Of a DNA stretch of 64,000 nucleotides, positions 1 to 11,140 are shown in pieces. The notes under the pieces were generated by a model, which was given only the letters and a program-made list of their open reading frames with translations, ran no database searches and had not been told where the DNA came from. A program made the translations under genes and the position numbers. The stretch is from the NCBI RefSeq assembly GCF_947507565.1, contig NC_089175.1, positions 5,569,733 through 5,633,732 on the forward strand. The letters are read 5' to 3'. This DNA comes from Oscarella lobularis. Lineage: Eukaryota; Porifera; Homoscleromorpha; Homosclerophorida; Oscarellidae. Numbering within the stretch: position 1 is the first letter of the stretch; the number at the start of each line of letters is the position of its first letter.

Positions 1-299
1 TGCTATGTATGCACGCACTCTGCTATTAGGTGTCTTATGGCCCCTTCAGTCGATGCCCCGTTGGCTCATGTACGTCAGCAATACTTTGCCCACAACCCGA
101 GCCGCTGCGGCGATGCGATCCATAACGGAGCGAGGTCATTTTCTATGGAAATTATTTTACTCGTTAAATGAATTGAAGTTTTATAAATAAAGGTTGGGGT
201 CTGACGTGGAGCGAAGTGTGGCAAGGATATCTCGTCAGTCTCGCTTGGATTGTCGTTCTCTTGATCATAGCTGCAATTGGACTCAAGATTAGAAAGTGA
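1..299 (+). CDS. ABCH/ABCG-like transporter, 3' end (partial)
   Basis: Only the C-terminal end of an ABC half transporter lies inside the window. Two exons are visible: 1 to about 134 and about 191-299, ending in TGA. The first ends with LLLGVLWPLQSMPRWL and a helix; the intron splits the Gly codon of the RG/WGL junction exactly as in the paralogue downstream (430-3967). The second exon encodes a last membrane segment (about YLVSLAWIVVLLIIAAIG) and a short KIRK tail. It is part of the ABC2-type membrane domain that forms the export path. This is the upstream member of a tandem pair; its ATPase domain is outside the window. Confidence 0.8.
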
Positions 300-429
300 A
301 AAAAAATGCGCTTGTCATTATAGCAAATGCGTGCACGGTGTCCTTCCAAATGTAGTACTGTAGTACAATGTCTTGTATCGTGACGTCACTATTGCACGTG
401 CGTAATTCACGTGACAGTTCGTATAACAG

Positions 430-3400
430 ATGGCCGTTTCGTTGCCGAACGACGGCTCCGCGGGGCTCGCCGTGCGCGGAAATCGTCTCGACAAGGCATA
501 CGGCGTCGGTCGCAGCAAACTCAGAGTGCTGAAATCGCTCGACATTCAAGTTCCTTACGGCGCGATGTAAGACGAAGGTGTTACGACACCTTTTCTCCTC
601 CCGATTCGACGTTTAGATACGGTCTCCTCGGACCGAGCGGATGCGGAAAGACGACGCTCCTTCGCTGCATACTCGGCCGACTTCGCGTCGACGCCGGCGA
701 AGTCGTCGTTCTCGAATATCCGCCCAATACGCCCGGAAATGGGGTTCCCGGCCGAAAAGTCGGCTACATGCCGCAAGTAGGGCCCTACAAATGAACCTGA
801 AGACATAGTTTAATTAATTTAATAATTAATTTTTAATTTAATTAAGGAAACGGCTCTCTTTGGAGATTTTACTATCAAGGAGCATTTGGAGTATTTTGGA
901 AAGTTGCACAAGATGTCGAATTCGGACATCAAAGGTCGATTGTCGTTTCTCATCGAACTGCTAGAATTGCCTGACAAAAGCAGACTCATTCGAACTCTCA
1001 GGTTCATCATCATTATAATGACATTGATTAGTGTGTTAATAATTTTCTCTTTTAGTGGTGGGCAGCAGAGGAGAGTGTCCTTTGCTGTGGCTCTGCTTCA
1101 GGAGCCGCCTCTTCTAATACTGGACGAACCGACAGTGGGAGTCGATCCTCTTCTGAGAGCCAGGTACGAATCTATATAATCAATTAATTATTAGTGATCT
1201 CTTACACGTGTGACTTTAGGATATGGAAACATCTTCGCGAAATCGTCACGCGATCGACGACTACCATAATGATTACGACTCATTATATCGAAGAGGCTCG
1301 ACAAGCCGACGTGGTACATAAGTCAATAGTCTCGCCACATACACGTCATTTTTTTTGTCTCTTTGAGGTTGGATTGATGAGAAACGGGAAAATCTTGGCC
1401 GAATCCGAGCCGAATCGTCTCATGCAAAAACACGGCTTCGGCGTAAAATTATTTTCATGTAATCAATTATAAATCTTAAAAAGACTTACTAGTTTTGTTT
1501 AGAATTTGGAGGACGTCTTTCTCAAACTCTGTCAAACGTCAGACAATGACTACGACGACAGTCCACCTCGCTCACCAACGAATACCAGCGTAAGACTCAA
1601 ATATTCTCTATTGTCCGCTCAACGTTGTGTATCAGATTCAAGATTGTGACGTACTTCGCGCTGACGAGAAAGCACCCCTCACCAACAACACTCTCTTGGC
1701 GTCTTCTATCGATGATTATAGTATCGATTCAGTAAAGGGTAAATATGGCTTTTAATTATTAATCTATTGATTTTTGCTGACGTTTTTTTCTCTCTCAGAC
1801 TTTCAATCTCAAGGCTTTTGCGCAATGTATGGGCCGTCGTGGAGTAATGTGAGCAATACGGCGGCTGTTGTGTATAAGAACTTTTCTCGATTCCGACGAA
1901 ATCTCGGGTAGATTAAATGAGATTATTATTTCTTTGCATTGTGACGTCTCCTTCTTTTCGTTTTAGATTGCTTTTGTTTCAGTTTCTTCTGCCTTCGATA
2001 CAGATCATTCTCTTCTGTCTGGCTATAGGCGGCAATCCGAGGGATCTCAGCGTTTCCATTGTGAACAAGGATAGAGGAATGAGTGTGGGATCATTGAACT
2101 TCAACTGTAAGAACGGAAAAGAAATTTCGATTAAATTTCGTATATAGAGTAATGCGTTTTTTAGTGGGTCCTCTATTCGTTCAGAGCCTCGACAACAAAA
2201 CAATTCACAAGGCATGTTACAGTACTCATAGAAGGGAGATTGGCAACACTCCCCAAAGCTCGTGGCGGTCAAACGACGAGTCTCTAAGCTTTTTCCCCCA
2301 AAGGGGGACCCTTCGCCCAATCCACGAATATCATATATAGAAGTCCTCGTATAATAATAATATATTATAACTATGCTTTCAGACCCTCTTACCATACTTA
2401 AAAAATTCTCGGCGGAACCCTAGCTTTAATATACTCGTTTTTCATTTGCCTTTTCTCTCAAATAAAGGTACCGTTTGACTCACTTTCTGAAGCGAGGAGA
2501 GAAGCCCATCTTGGCCACACGTCAGGGGTCATCTATCTACCAGAAAATTTCACGATTGACGCTATTGAAAGGTAAGAATTGGTTCTACTGTATGTTATTA
2601 TGTATGTGTACTGTATGATCAAAAAATTTCCTTTTCTCTCGTAAGATTTACTCAGTGTACCAAGGCTTCAAATAGCACGGTGAAAGGTTCGACTGTGACC
2701 GTTAATCTAGATCTAACGGGTATACGAACATTTGTCAGCGCGCTATAATTTCTTTTGAATTTTGCCTTATTAGATGAGCAAGTCGCTCTCATGTTGGAGC
2801 AAGCCATGACGAATGCCTACGAGGTGACGTCACGCTGTGTGGATTAACTTTGAGAATCATTTCTGTTTATGTAGTTGTTCCTACACAAAGCGACCTCGTT
2901 ATACGCCAAGTATACTGGGAATAAACTCAATCCAGATACCTTAGGCTTACCAGTGGAGGTGCTTCTTATGAAAAATGCTCATAGATGCATGAGTATTTAA
3001 ATCCTGTTCTTTTAGTTTACTGATCCAATTTACGGTGATCCTAAGCATGCGACCTTTACGGACTACGTGGCTCCTGGAATAATTATCAGGTAATAAAAGG
3101 TACGTAGAGAACGTTATTGCTGATAATGCCTGGTTTTAGCATTTCTTTTGGAATGGCTATTGGGTTGACGGCCCTTACGTTTATTGTAGAGAAAAAGGAG
3201 GGACTTCTCGATCGAAGTTGGGTGGCAGGTCAGTTGGGAAGCTATCTCTACGTCATTCTGAATAATTTCTATAGGCGTCACTGTTGTTGAAATGGTTCTC
3301 GCCCACACGCTAACCCAACTTATTGTCATCATCATTCAAATGCTTTTTCTCATACTTTTTGTCATGGCTGTTTTCGACGTAATGTCTCTTATATATTTGC

Positions 3401-3967
3401 ATCAAAAAATGTAGCCCTGGCGTGTGTTTAGATTCACTGCAAGGGAAGCGTTGCTCTCGTACTTCTTTTAGCCATTCTTCAAGGAATGACAGGTCTAGAG
3501 CGCTAATAATCTATAGGTATATACTCTTGACTACAATTCATTTTACTTTAGGAATGGGCTTTGGTAAAGACCTCTTCCCATCTACGTCGTTTTTATAATC
3601 TATGTTTTTTTCTCAAGGGCTTCTTGTCTCTTCTATGTGTGACACTGAGCTAGGCGCCGTTCAGATTGCCATGGGAGCCTTCTATCCGGTATTGTTGCTG
3701 AGTGGCATATTGTGGCCACTTCAGGCAATGCCGACTTGGCTGAAGTACATAAGCTACATTTTTCCTACTACTCATGCCGCTGAAGCAATGAGATCAATTT
3801 TTGGACGAGGTTAGAAACAAGATCTTGTTTTTATTGAATTTTTTTGACGTATTGTGTAAGGTTGGGGACTCTCTTGGCTCGTCGTGTGGAAGGGATATCT
3901 GATCACGATAGGATGGTTAATCCTACTTCTAGTATTATCTGCCTTGGGGCTCAAAAGGCAAAAGTGA
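430..3967 (+). CDS. ABC half transporter, ABCH/ABCG-like (ABC domain then membrane domain)
   Basis: This is a complete multi-exon ATP-binding cassette half transporter, presumably a homodimeric exporter in the plasma membrane; the substrate is unknown. Exon 1 starts at ATG 430 ([10 protein letters not shown]) and splices at 566/617 into GPSGCGKTT, the Walker A motif. Further exons carry the Q-loop MPQ, the signature [10 protein letters not shown], Walker [14 protein letters not shown] and the H-loop [13 protein letters not shown] closes the nucleotide domain. The membrane half begins around 1960 with [19 protein letters not shown], followed by a large loop and the final helices [18 protein letters not shown] and [17 protein letters not shown], stop at 3965-3967. 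ABC-then-TM order and these motifs fit the insect/sponge ABCH and ABCG23-type families. No disruption was seen, but middle exons were not all phased. Confidence 0.85.
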
Positions 3968-4669
3968 TGTTGTATGCACGGGTATTTATTTATTTCATCT
4001 GTTTTCTTTTTGTATGCGCATACTCTCCATAACGCGCTTTCCGAACCACGCTTGATCTCGAATTTTTCGTGCCAGGAGCTGGTTGAAGCCATCATTTCTC
4101 ATTGAAGTACTTCAAGGGGACGAAAAGGCTCAGGTACGGTCCTCCTGAAGGCATTGGAACGTGTTCTCGCGTCGTTTCGTCGTCACGAAGTCGCGTGACG
4201 CCTCGTTTCATTCAAAAAATCGCGAACGAAGGCCTGAACGCACTTCCAAAAGCGTTTTATACGTGATAAGAATTGTTTCGCGTCCGATATGGGGTATTTC
4301 GCAGTCGGAAAAGAGCCCCGCGAGCCGAATGACCTTTCGCGTCCCGCCTCCAAAATTTCGTTCATAAATTCGCTAGCCAGAGCCGATTTGACGACGCGAA
4401 ATGTTTAAAACGACACTATTTTCTCGTTTGAGATTGTTAGAGAGGCTATTTGCAATTGAGCCATTTTTCACAAACCGTGAGCTATAGCTCATGGTTTTGA
4501 TGGTTTGGGTCACCTCTCCGATTCCCAGTTTTTCTTCATAAAACGCCTGTTTTGTGTCGTCTGTTTGATCTCGCGGAGTGAAACGGGCGTCAAACAATAT
4601 TAACTTTGGCTAATATTTAATACCGGAAGTTGGCTCTCAAGGGAGTATTACAATATTAGTTTATTGTTA
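3968..4669. other. Intergenic, no gene recognised
   Basis: This stretch follows the ABC transporter stop. Short open frames exist on both strands (for example minus 4373-4597) but none shows a recognisable domain, and no convincing splice structure links them. It may hold transporter 3' UTR and degraded repeat sequence. Confidence 0.4.
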
Positions 4670-5110
4670 CTTATTCTCTCCTTTCTTTGATACGCAGGAC
4701 TCCTTAAGAAGTAGACGAAGAGGTTGACCGCGGTCCCAACGTCCTCAGCATGACGGGTGGTCCAAGCGACCCGGGGAATTGCGACTTCCCGTTCTATAAG
4801 TCGCATTCCCCTAAAGTGCTTAGAGGCCTCCGTGGCATGAGACCATAACTTCTAAACTGCCACCTCTCCTGGGCACGAGCAGAAAAAAGGCCCAACGTTC
4901 ACGGCGTGCATCTCCTGACGGAGCTATCCTATGGTAGTCTCCCCAGGAGAACGACGCCAATATCAAGTGTCTGCATGCGTTTCAGACGACGCTGCAGGCA
5001 CACATCACTGTGGGGACCGCAGTCTCAGTCCCACTACACGTACAGACAGAAATAGTTGTGCTGATATCGTTTTTATTTATTTATTTATTTATTTATTTTC
5101 AATAAAATTT
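4670..5110 (+). repeat. Candidate transposable-element 3' end with hairpin and TTTA tail
   Basis: This non-coding block has the look of a short or 5'-truncated retroposon. A strong hairpin lies at about 4775-4813: GGGGAATTGCGACTT pairs with AAGTCGCATTCCCC, with one bulged T and a 10-base loop. The block ends in a run of TTTA units (about 5066-5098) followed by CAATAAAATTTT, a polyadenylation-like signal. No reverse transcriptase is present. A structured host non-coding RNA is an alternative. No second copy was noticed in this window. Confidence 0.35.
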
Positions 5111-5304
5111 TGAGCATAGCTTCTCCTACTTTTTACGTGTAGATTTCGCGATACGTTCGTGCGCGTTAGTTGAAACTCGCGCGCACGCTCCCAGGACGCG
5201 TGCGCGCGAGTTTCGCTTAGCCTGCTTTTGTCTCCATACCCTGGAGATCAAAAGCTGTGCGTAATTACCTAATAATTCATGCAAAAAAAGTCGTGCAAAA
5301 GAGT

Positions 5305-5880
5305 CTAGTCTTCCTTTTGAATATTCTCGCGTTTCGACGTTGCCTCGAGTTCTTTGAGTTTCTGCTGACGACGTCGTTCTTTTTGCTTCGCTATTTGTTG
5401 CTCGAGTTTCGTGCGAGCTTGATCTTTGCCCTTTTCGAGAGCGCTCGCGTATTTTTCCGTGTTTTCTGCGTGTTCTTGAGAAGCTCCTAAAGAGAAGAGT
5501 GAGACAAATTTTTTTAGATTGCTTTTTTTACCTCTTTTTGTTTCTCCCATAGTTCTGTCATTGCTTCGATCTTCTTTTGTCTTTCCATCTCTTTCGCTTC
5601 CAACTCTCGTCACCCTTCAACGTTGGAAAGGAAAATTTAGAATATCAAAATAATGATTTCAGCAAATAAATAAATATGCCATTCTACTTACTCCAGAGTA
5701 TGTTTCGAGTTTTGAAACGTTGCTCTGAGGCACTGTCATCGAAAAACTAAACCTAGAAAAATATTGACAACAAAACAATTGGCAGGGAAAAAAACTGAAA
5801 TACCTTGACATTAATTAATGATCGGCGTCCAAAGCACTCTAACATCTCTTCTTTTCTCAGAGCACGTATTTCTTGCTCAT
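5305..5880 (-). CDS. Unknown charged coiled-coil protein, 3' exons
   Basis: The last exon reads ASQEHAENTEKYASALEKG and then a Lys/Arg/Glu/Gln-rich helix with QQKLKELEATSK, ending NIQKED and a TAG at 5305-5307. Upstream minus-strand exons that keep phase are about 5510-5590 (SERDGKTKEDRSNDR), about 5694-5738 (FFDDSASEQRFKTRNILW) and about 5809-5880 (EIRALRKEEMLECFGRR). GT and AG ends are visible at each junction. The protein is strongly charged and helical, probably intracellular. I do not recognise the family and could not find the start exon; the true 5' end may lie further right, near the dispersed repeat. Confidence 0.5.
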
Positions 5881-5959
5881 GTGTCCTTCATTGGGAAGAG
5901 TGCGACCTAGACAGAAGAGATCTAGAGCGTGTCCGCGTACTGCACAAGTTCCAATGCAG

Positions 5960-6530
5960 ATGGGCCCCCGTCGACGAAAAGTGGTCAATTGCGTCGGAAA
6001 ACTATTGATGAAAGGTACATTACGGCATTATCACACTCAACCACGCGATGTAGAAGAGAACAAGCGAGAAAGAGGCCCGAAACCCTAACGGGGGCCTCAC
6101 CTCGCGCAGGAAGAACCGCAGGCCCAACCTAAGCTTCTGATTAGTAAAATAAGCAGTCATCATACCTAATTGTGCAAAAGCAACGGCGTCAAAAAAAAGA
6201 AAGACGAGAAGCAGCGGGAAATCCAACGATTGATAAACGACGCTTAGGAAGGCTTGCAGAACCAACCTAAACCTCCGATTACCAATAAAAATGTTAATCG
6301 GTAGCCGACAAACCAAATCGCGCAGAGAGACAGTTTGAGAAAGGCCCCAGAAGAACAAAAAAGCAGTGAACATGACACGTGACTGTCGAAGTAACACCCG
6401 TACTCCTACTGTAGATCAAAACACTGAATCCGTGATCAAAATAATCAAGTGAACAGGCACTTACACGAATAAATCAAAGGAATCTTTCTATTGCTAAATC
6501 TCCCTACCCATCAATGTCTATAGGACGCAT
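5960..6530 (+). repeat. Dispersed repeat, copy 1 (direct repeat flanking the NRPS)
   Basis: This segment is matched, with small gaps, by 12155-12642 in the same orientation. Shared landmarks include the CGACGAAAAG..ATTGCGTCGG start, the GAGGCCCGAAAC stretch, ATGTTAATCGGTAGCCGAC, GTAACACCCGTACT and the ACTTACACGAATAAATCA end. It contains two related internal units around AACCTAA..CT(T/C)(C)GATTA. No long coding frame or transposase is present, so it is either a non-autonomous element or a segmental duplication. The two copies bracket the NRPS frame. Confidence 0.6.
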
Positions 6531-6778
6531 TTTGAGAGCGCAATAACTAAAAAAATCTAACTAAAATCTCAACTCAATAAATGGAAAACAAAGGCGTTTG
6601 CGAAGGTAAGATAATTCTAGGGTGCAATAGCTAAGTGTTGATTTATGAGACTTGTAAGGTACGCGTGAAAATAGAGCTCCATGTCGTCTCATCTTATCTG
6701 ATGTGTTGAATTGCGTTTGTCGTCGGAGGTCTCCACGACTGCTTCTGCTCAGCTACTGTGAAGAAAATTGCAAATAGG
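6531..6778. other. 3' flank of the NRPS, nothing recognised
   Basis: Short AT-rich spacer between the dispersed repeat and the NRPS stop codon. It may hold the NRPS 3' UTR. No other feature was seen. Confidence 0.3.
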
Positions 6779-9700
6779 TCATAGATTGCTGCAAATAGCT
6801 TTAGGGAGGTAGCTAAAAAGCTCGTGAGCTAAGTGACAGTCCTTGTCCGCAAGTTGAACGCCCTGTTCGACGTCATCATTTCGGGGCGGACTTGAGTCCG
6901 TTGCTGTAATAAGGTTAGCTAGGTCGCTTAGCTTTTGTGCCTGAAGGACTTCTCGAATTGGAACAGGAAATCCCTCGCGTTCCATTATGTAGGAAAATTG
7001 CATCCAACCCAGAGAGTCGATTCCCAGACAGCTAAGATTGACGTCATTCTGTAAATCCATTGCTATTAGTTTTCCGTTGGAGACTTCGCAGAGGCCGTTC
7101 GTAATTTTTAGTTGGAGCTCGCCAGGAACGTTTTCCCACTCATCGTTTGTTTCTAGTTGACGAACGTTAGCGGACACGTAAGGAACTTTCTTCAAATCGA
7201 ACAAAGACAGTTTTCCGCTCGGATTGCGAGGAAATTCGGAAACAAATCGAAAATCCGATGGAATCGAGTACCTCGGTAACGTAGAGGAAAGCATGTTTCT
7301 TAAATCGTCCAAGAAGGGTACCACAGAGGCTGGGCTCATTTCTGGTTGAAGGCAATAGCAAATCAGTCTGTCATTGTAGTCGAGACTCTCAACCGTAAGA
7401 AAAACGTCTTCAAAAAAGTCGTTGAATGCGTTCAGAATGATTTCCCTTACTTCATCGAGTTCCACCCGATTTCCGTTAATTTTCGCAATTCGCGCCAATC
7501 GTTGAATGAAAACTAGGCGGCCATCGCTCAATTGCCTAACTAGATCCCCTGTACGATACAGTGGAGTAGGACACGTTGCTTCAAAAGAATGTTGAGCAAC
7601 GAAAGCTGCTTCAGTTTTCTGGGGGTTGTTTCTGTATCCGTTGGCTACTTGACAGCCGCCTATGTACAGTTCGCCCGGCATTCCTCGCACCACTTCTTTT
7701 CCGTCGTCGTTAAGAACGTAGAACACTGTACCAGGAGCAGGATTTCCAATTGGAGCAGAGTCGTCTAATTCGCTCTGCAGGCAGCAAGTGACGATTCCTG
7801 TCGTTTCTGTAGGACCATAGCAATTGTACAGCTTCACGTTGGCATGATTTATCAACGAAAAAAATTCGTTTCTAAGAGACGGGAGAAGAGCCTCTCCAGA
7901 GCTGAAGCAGTGTTTCAGCGATCGCAGCGACGGGGCAAGATTTTTCTGTCTGATGTGCCAGAGTAGCTGTCTCCACAGATGCGGAATCAAATTGACCACT
8001 TCTAGCTGTCGTTCTGCGATAAAACAGGCCAAGTAGGAGAGATCGATTGCTTTTTCTTCTGTCTTTGGTATAACAGCGCAGCTTCCTTGGCACAGAGCTC
8101 CAAGCAGCTCAACAATAGACACATCGAAAGATAAAGGTGTGCGAAAGAGCCATCGTTTTCCTTTTAGAATTTGACAGAGCCAAGAAGCTAAACCAGCCAC
8201 GTTTTCACGAGTGACTTCGACTCCTTTTGGTTGGCCCGTGGAGCCCGATGTATATAATATGTAGCAAATGGCATGCTTTGATGAAGTTTCGGGAAGATTC
8301 TTACAAAGACTGCCGTCGTCTTTGCAGTTTTCAAGGGTATACGTCGGCAAATCGATCTGCTTGCAAACTTCCACGACGTCTAAGGGCAGAAGTTCGGCAT
8401 CTTTGGTCATGATCAAGCCCAGAAAATCTTGGGCGTTTTCCACTATATTTGCCAGTCGCTTTCCGGGCAAAGCAGGGTCCAAAGGAATAAAAGTCAGATT
8501 TGATCGAATCGCCGCGATCATGCAGATTATAGCAGAAGCGCAGGGTTTGAAAAAAAGACCAACAGCTCCCTTCTTCGGCTTGACATTCGCTAAAAAAAAC
8601 TTAGCCAAGCGGGAAGACATTTGATCCAACTGACGAAAAGTCAATGTGGTCTCTTCGTCGCAGCATTCGATTGCCATTTCGTCACTGCTGTTTCGAAATA
8701 CGTATTGAAACGCCTCTTCAATGTCTTCAAACCGAGATGAAGATAACGAGTCCTTCTCGTTTAGCTGCGTTCTGACAAGACAGGGTGACGACAGAAGCGA
8801 TTCAACTGTTTGCGTAGAACTGTCTTCGGATAGAATGAGACTCAAAATGGCGCCAAAGCTGTCTGTAATGACGTCTGCGGCAGACTTCGAAAACGTTTCC
8901 ATGTTATATTCCACTGAATACGCAAGTTTTCCTCCTTCGCTCTGAGCTGTTATTAGAAGCTCAGCTCTAGAGTATTGGTTGTCTATCTCTTCGCCGTTTA
9001 CAGTTACTTCAGCATCTTTTCCTTCTTGAGAGTTCAGCGATTCTGTGTAGCTGAAAAGAACTTGCAGATTTCCACTGGAACTGGCTACTTCAGTTTGGCG
9101 AAGCAAAGATGCCACTTTACTAAACGGCAAGTCCGAATTGTCTTTCGCTCTTGCTAGAGCCGTGAAAATTTGGTTCATGAGATCTTCAATGGAGTCGGAC
9201 TTTCTCACGCCGACCTGTATTCCAACTAAATTTTGAAAAAGACCAATTATATTTGCTTCTTCCTTTTTCCTTTTTGATATCGGTGTGCCAAATAAAATTG
9301 ACGATTTCCGACAGTATAAATGAAGCACCAGTACTAGGCTGCTGCACAAAACGGTGAACACAGTGAATCTGCCTTTAGCAAAAGCTTCCAAAGCGGAAAT
9401 ATCAATGTCAGTAGCTTTTCTGATTACAGCACAGCGATGGGTTTTTCTACCAACGGGCGTCTCGCACAAAAAATTGAGAGGCTCCTGATAAGACCCCTCA
9501 TAGACGGACTTCCAGTATTGCAGCTGGCTCAGAGTCTCTTCTTCTGATAGTTTGTGTTCGTATTCAACTGATGGCAACTCTTCCAAAGAAGGAGGCTTTT
9601 CGGCGTTGCAAACGAGACGAAATTCGTCAACTAGCTGCCAAACGGACTCGTAGTCCACTAGAATGTGATGAAAAGTCATTGCGACGTAGACTTGACTCCG

Positions 9701-10723
9701 TTTCGACTCCTCGTGAGCGACACTGATAAAGCAAAAGCGCAAAAGAGGCGGTTTTGTCAAATCAAAAGGCTGCGCTCCAAATTCTGATGCGCACGAATTT
9801 ATTTTGCTCTTTTCAGCGACGCGTTCTTCGAACAAAAGACCGAGCTTTTCAAATTCTGCAACGCATTGAACAGGAGCGCTTGAGCGTCGTTGAAACGCTA
9901 TTCGTAAACCAGGATGACGTTTCACCAACGAGATTAGAGAACGCTTTGTCCTGTCTCGAAGGTCTTCCTCGTTTAGCCGATTACTAGACACTTTCAGTAA
10001 GTAAGTCAGATTGTAGGCACTGCGATGGGCGATAGTTGCATCGACAAAGAGGAAACCGTGTTGCACTGGCGTAACTGGCAATTCTTTCAAGTCGGAAATA
10101 GTCAGGCTTTCAGTAATCACTGCCATTTCTTCATCTTGCATTATCGTCAGCTTCATTACAGGAACCGAGCGGCTATTCGCAAGACTGCTGATGAACATGG
10201 TAAAGTGCTCTTGGAGGGATTGCATTAGGTCATCAAGAGCAACGTCGGCGGCATAAGCAAGAGAAAGGTGTTCAGTGCAGTCATCAGCAACAACAGCTAG
10301 TTTTCCGCCATTTGTTTTCTTCAGAAGCTCCAACGCCGTTATGGGAGCCTTCTTCTTCGATATGGCTAAAACAACAGGACAGTCTTCTAATGGAAAGAGT
10401 TGGTTTCTGTAGAGCGCTTCTCGAGACATTAGACACGTTGGTCTTGATAAACGCTTCTTCAGTTTGTGAAGAATTTTTAGCAGACTTTCTTCAGCAGACT
10501 CATTCGAATCTAGCTCAACTTGAACAGGCAGGAAGTTGCAGAAGTACGCTTCGAGTATCTTCTCGTATTGAGTCGCTTCAAAACTGCAGTAGACAGCTAC
10601 GCCGCTCATTCCACGGTGATTCAATCGGCACAGAAAAGCAGTAAACACGCTCAGCATTAAAAGTTCTCTGCTTGCGCTGTAGTTGCTCATGAAGTCCAGA
10701 CAGTCAAAGTTTCCCAGTATCAA
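6779..10723 (-). CDS. Non-ribosomal peptide synthetase, condensation-adenylation-carrier module
   Basis: A 1,314-codon frame without introns encodes one NRPS module. A partial condensation-like segment (residues 1-200) precedes a full condensation domain starting PVTPVQHGF, with active-site motif HHILVDY near residue 350; the usual final Gly of HHxxxDG is Tyr. The adenylation domain follows: YTSGSTGQPKG (~826), FDVSIVE, NCYGPTETT (~969), GELYIGG, YRTGDLV (~1056), NPSGKLS (~1165). A carrier domain has LGIDSL (~1233), whose Ser would carry phosphopantetheine. No thioesterase or reductase follows. It should activate one amino acid and join it to an upstream acyl or formyl-aminoacyl group; specificity was not predicted. 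The open frame begins with TTG directly after an in-frame TAG and continues the frame of the formyltransferase upstream. NRPS genes are rare in animals, so bacterial origin is likely. Confidence 0.88.
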   Translation of the reverse strand: MILGNFDCLDFMSNYSASRELLMLSVFTAFLCRLNHRGMSGVAVYCSFEATQYEKILEAYFCNFLPVQVELDSNESAEESLLKILHKLKKRLSRPTCLMSREALYRNQLFPLEDCPVVLAISKKKAPITALELLKKTNGGKLAVVADDCTEHLSLAYAADVALDDLMQSLQEHFTMFISSLANSRSVPVMKLTIMQDEEMAVITESLTISDLKELPVTPVQHGFLFVDATIAHRSAYNLTYLLKVSSNRLNEEDLRDRTKRSLISLVKRHPGLRIAFQRRSSAPVQCVAEFEKLGLLFEERVAEKSKINSCASEFGAQPFDLTKPPLLRFCFISVAHEESKRSQVYVAMTFHHILVDYESVWQLVDEFRLVCNAEKPPSLEELPSVEYEHKLSEEETLSQLQYWKSVYEGSYQEPLNFLCETPVGRKTHRCAVIRKATDIDISALEAFAKGRFTVFTVLCSSLVLVLHLYCRKSSILFGTPISKRKKEEANIIGLFQNLVGIQVGVRKSDSIEDLMNQIFTALARAKDNSDLPFSKVASLLRQTEVASSSGNLQVLFSYTESLNSQEGKDAEVTVNGEEIDNQYSRAELLITAQSEGGKLAYSVEYNMETFSKSAADVITDSFGAILSLILSEDSSTQTVESLLSSPCLVRTQLNEKDSLSSSRFEDIEEAFQYVFRNSSDEMAIECCDEETTLTFRQLDQMSSRLAKFFLANVKPKKGAVGLFFKPCASAIICMIAAIRSNLTFIPLDPALPGKRLANIVENAQDFLGLIMTKDAELLPLDVVEVCKQIDLPTYTLENCKDDGSLCKNLPETSSKHAICYILYTSGSTGQPKGVEVTRENVAGLASWLCQILKGKRWLFRTPLSFDVSIVELLGALCQGSCAVIPKTEEKAIDLSYLACFIAERQLEVVNLIPHLWRQLLWHIRQKNLAPSLRSLKHCFSSGEALLPSLRNEFFSLINHANVKLYNCYGPTETTGIVTCCLQSELDDSAPIGNPAPGTVFYVLNDDGKEVVRGMPGELYIGGCQVANGYRNNPQKTEAAFVAQHSFEATCPTPLYRTGDLVRQLSDGRLVFIQRLARIAKINGNRVELDEVREIILNAFNDFFEDVFLTVESLDYNDRLICYCLQPEMSPASVVPFLDDLRNMLSSTLPRYSIPSDFRFVSEFPRNPSGKLSLFDLKKVPYVSANVRQLETNDEWENVPGELQLKITNGLCEVSNGKLIAMDLQNDVNLSCLGIDSLGWMQFSYIMEREGFPVPIREVLQAQKLSDLANLITATDSSPPRNDDVEQGVQLADKDCHLAHELFSYLPKAICSNL

Positions 10724-11140
10724 CTAGGTAGCAGAGGCCTTACGACTTTTCACCGTAAATGAGCTGGGAAAATAAGGAAATGACGTTTTGGCAAATTTTT
10801 TGAATTCTCCAATAATTTCGTTTTCGTGCCTCGCTGATTTTTCGCATAGGGCCGTCAATCGATCTCTAACGTCGCTGTCCAGAGGCATGCCCAAGCAGAC
10901 AAAGCCTTTTTTGAATTCTTTTTCGAATTCACTTGCATGCAGCGAACTGAAACCGAACGACATTTCTCCGTCAGCTGCACGCACAGTAAGCTGCTTATTG
11001 CTGGCATTAAAATTTGTCAAAGTGCCTGGTAAGATCTCTTCATCACAGTCGTGCCTGGCTGACAGTTCCAGAGTGACAGGAAGCAGAAGAAACCTGCTGT
11101 CAGTTAATTGAAAACAAATTTGCGGAAGACAAAGCTCATT
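10724..11140 (-). other. Linking segment: formyltransferase C-terminal part and start of condensation-like region
   Basis: This 139-codon stretch lies between two in-frame stops and is in the same reading frame as both neighbours. It reads NELCLPQICFQL, EILPGTL and later VRDRLTALCEKSARHENEI. The first part continues the formyltransferase fold (the ALDFG-x-NPLG-x-PKL region and Formyl_trans_C barrel in bacterial F-NRPS proteins). The second part resembles the region that precedes condensation domains (RLTALCE..ARHE). Homology therefore appears to run straight through both stops, as if a single F-C-A-T protein had been interrupted twice. No convincing intron of usual size removes either stop. 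Confidence 0.6.
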
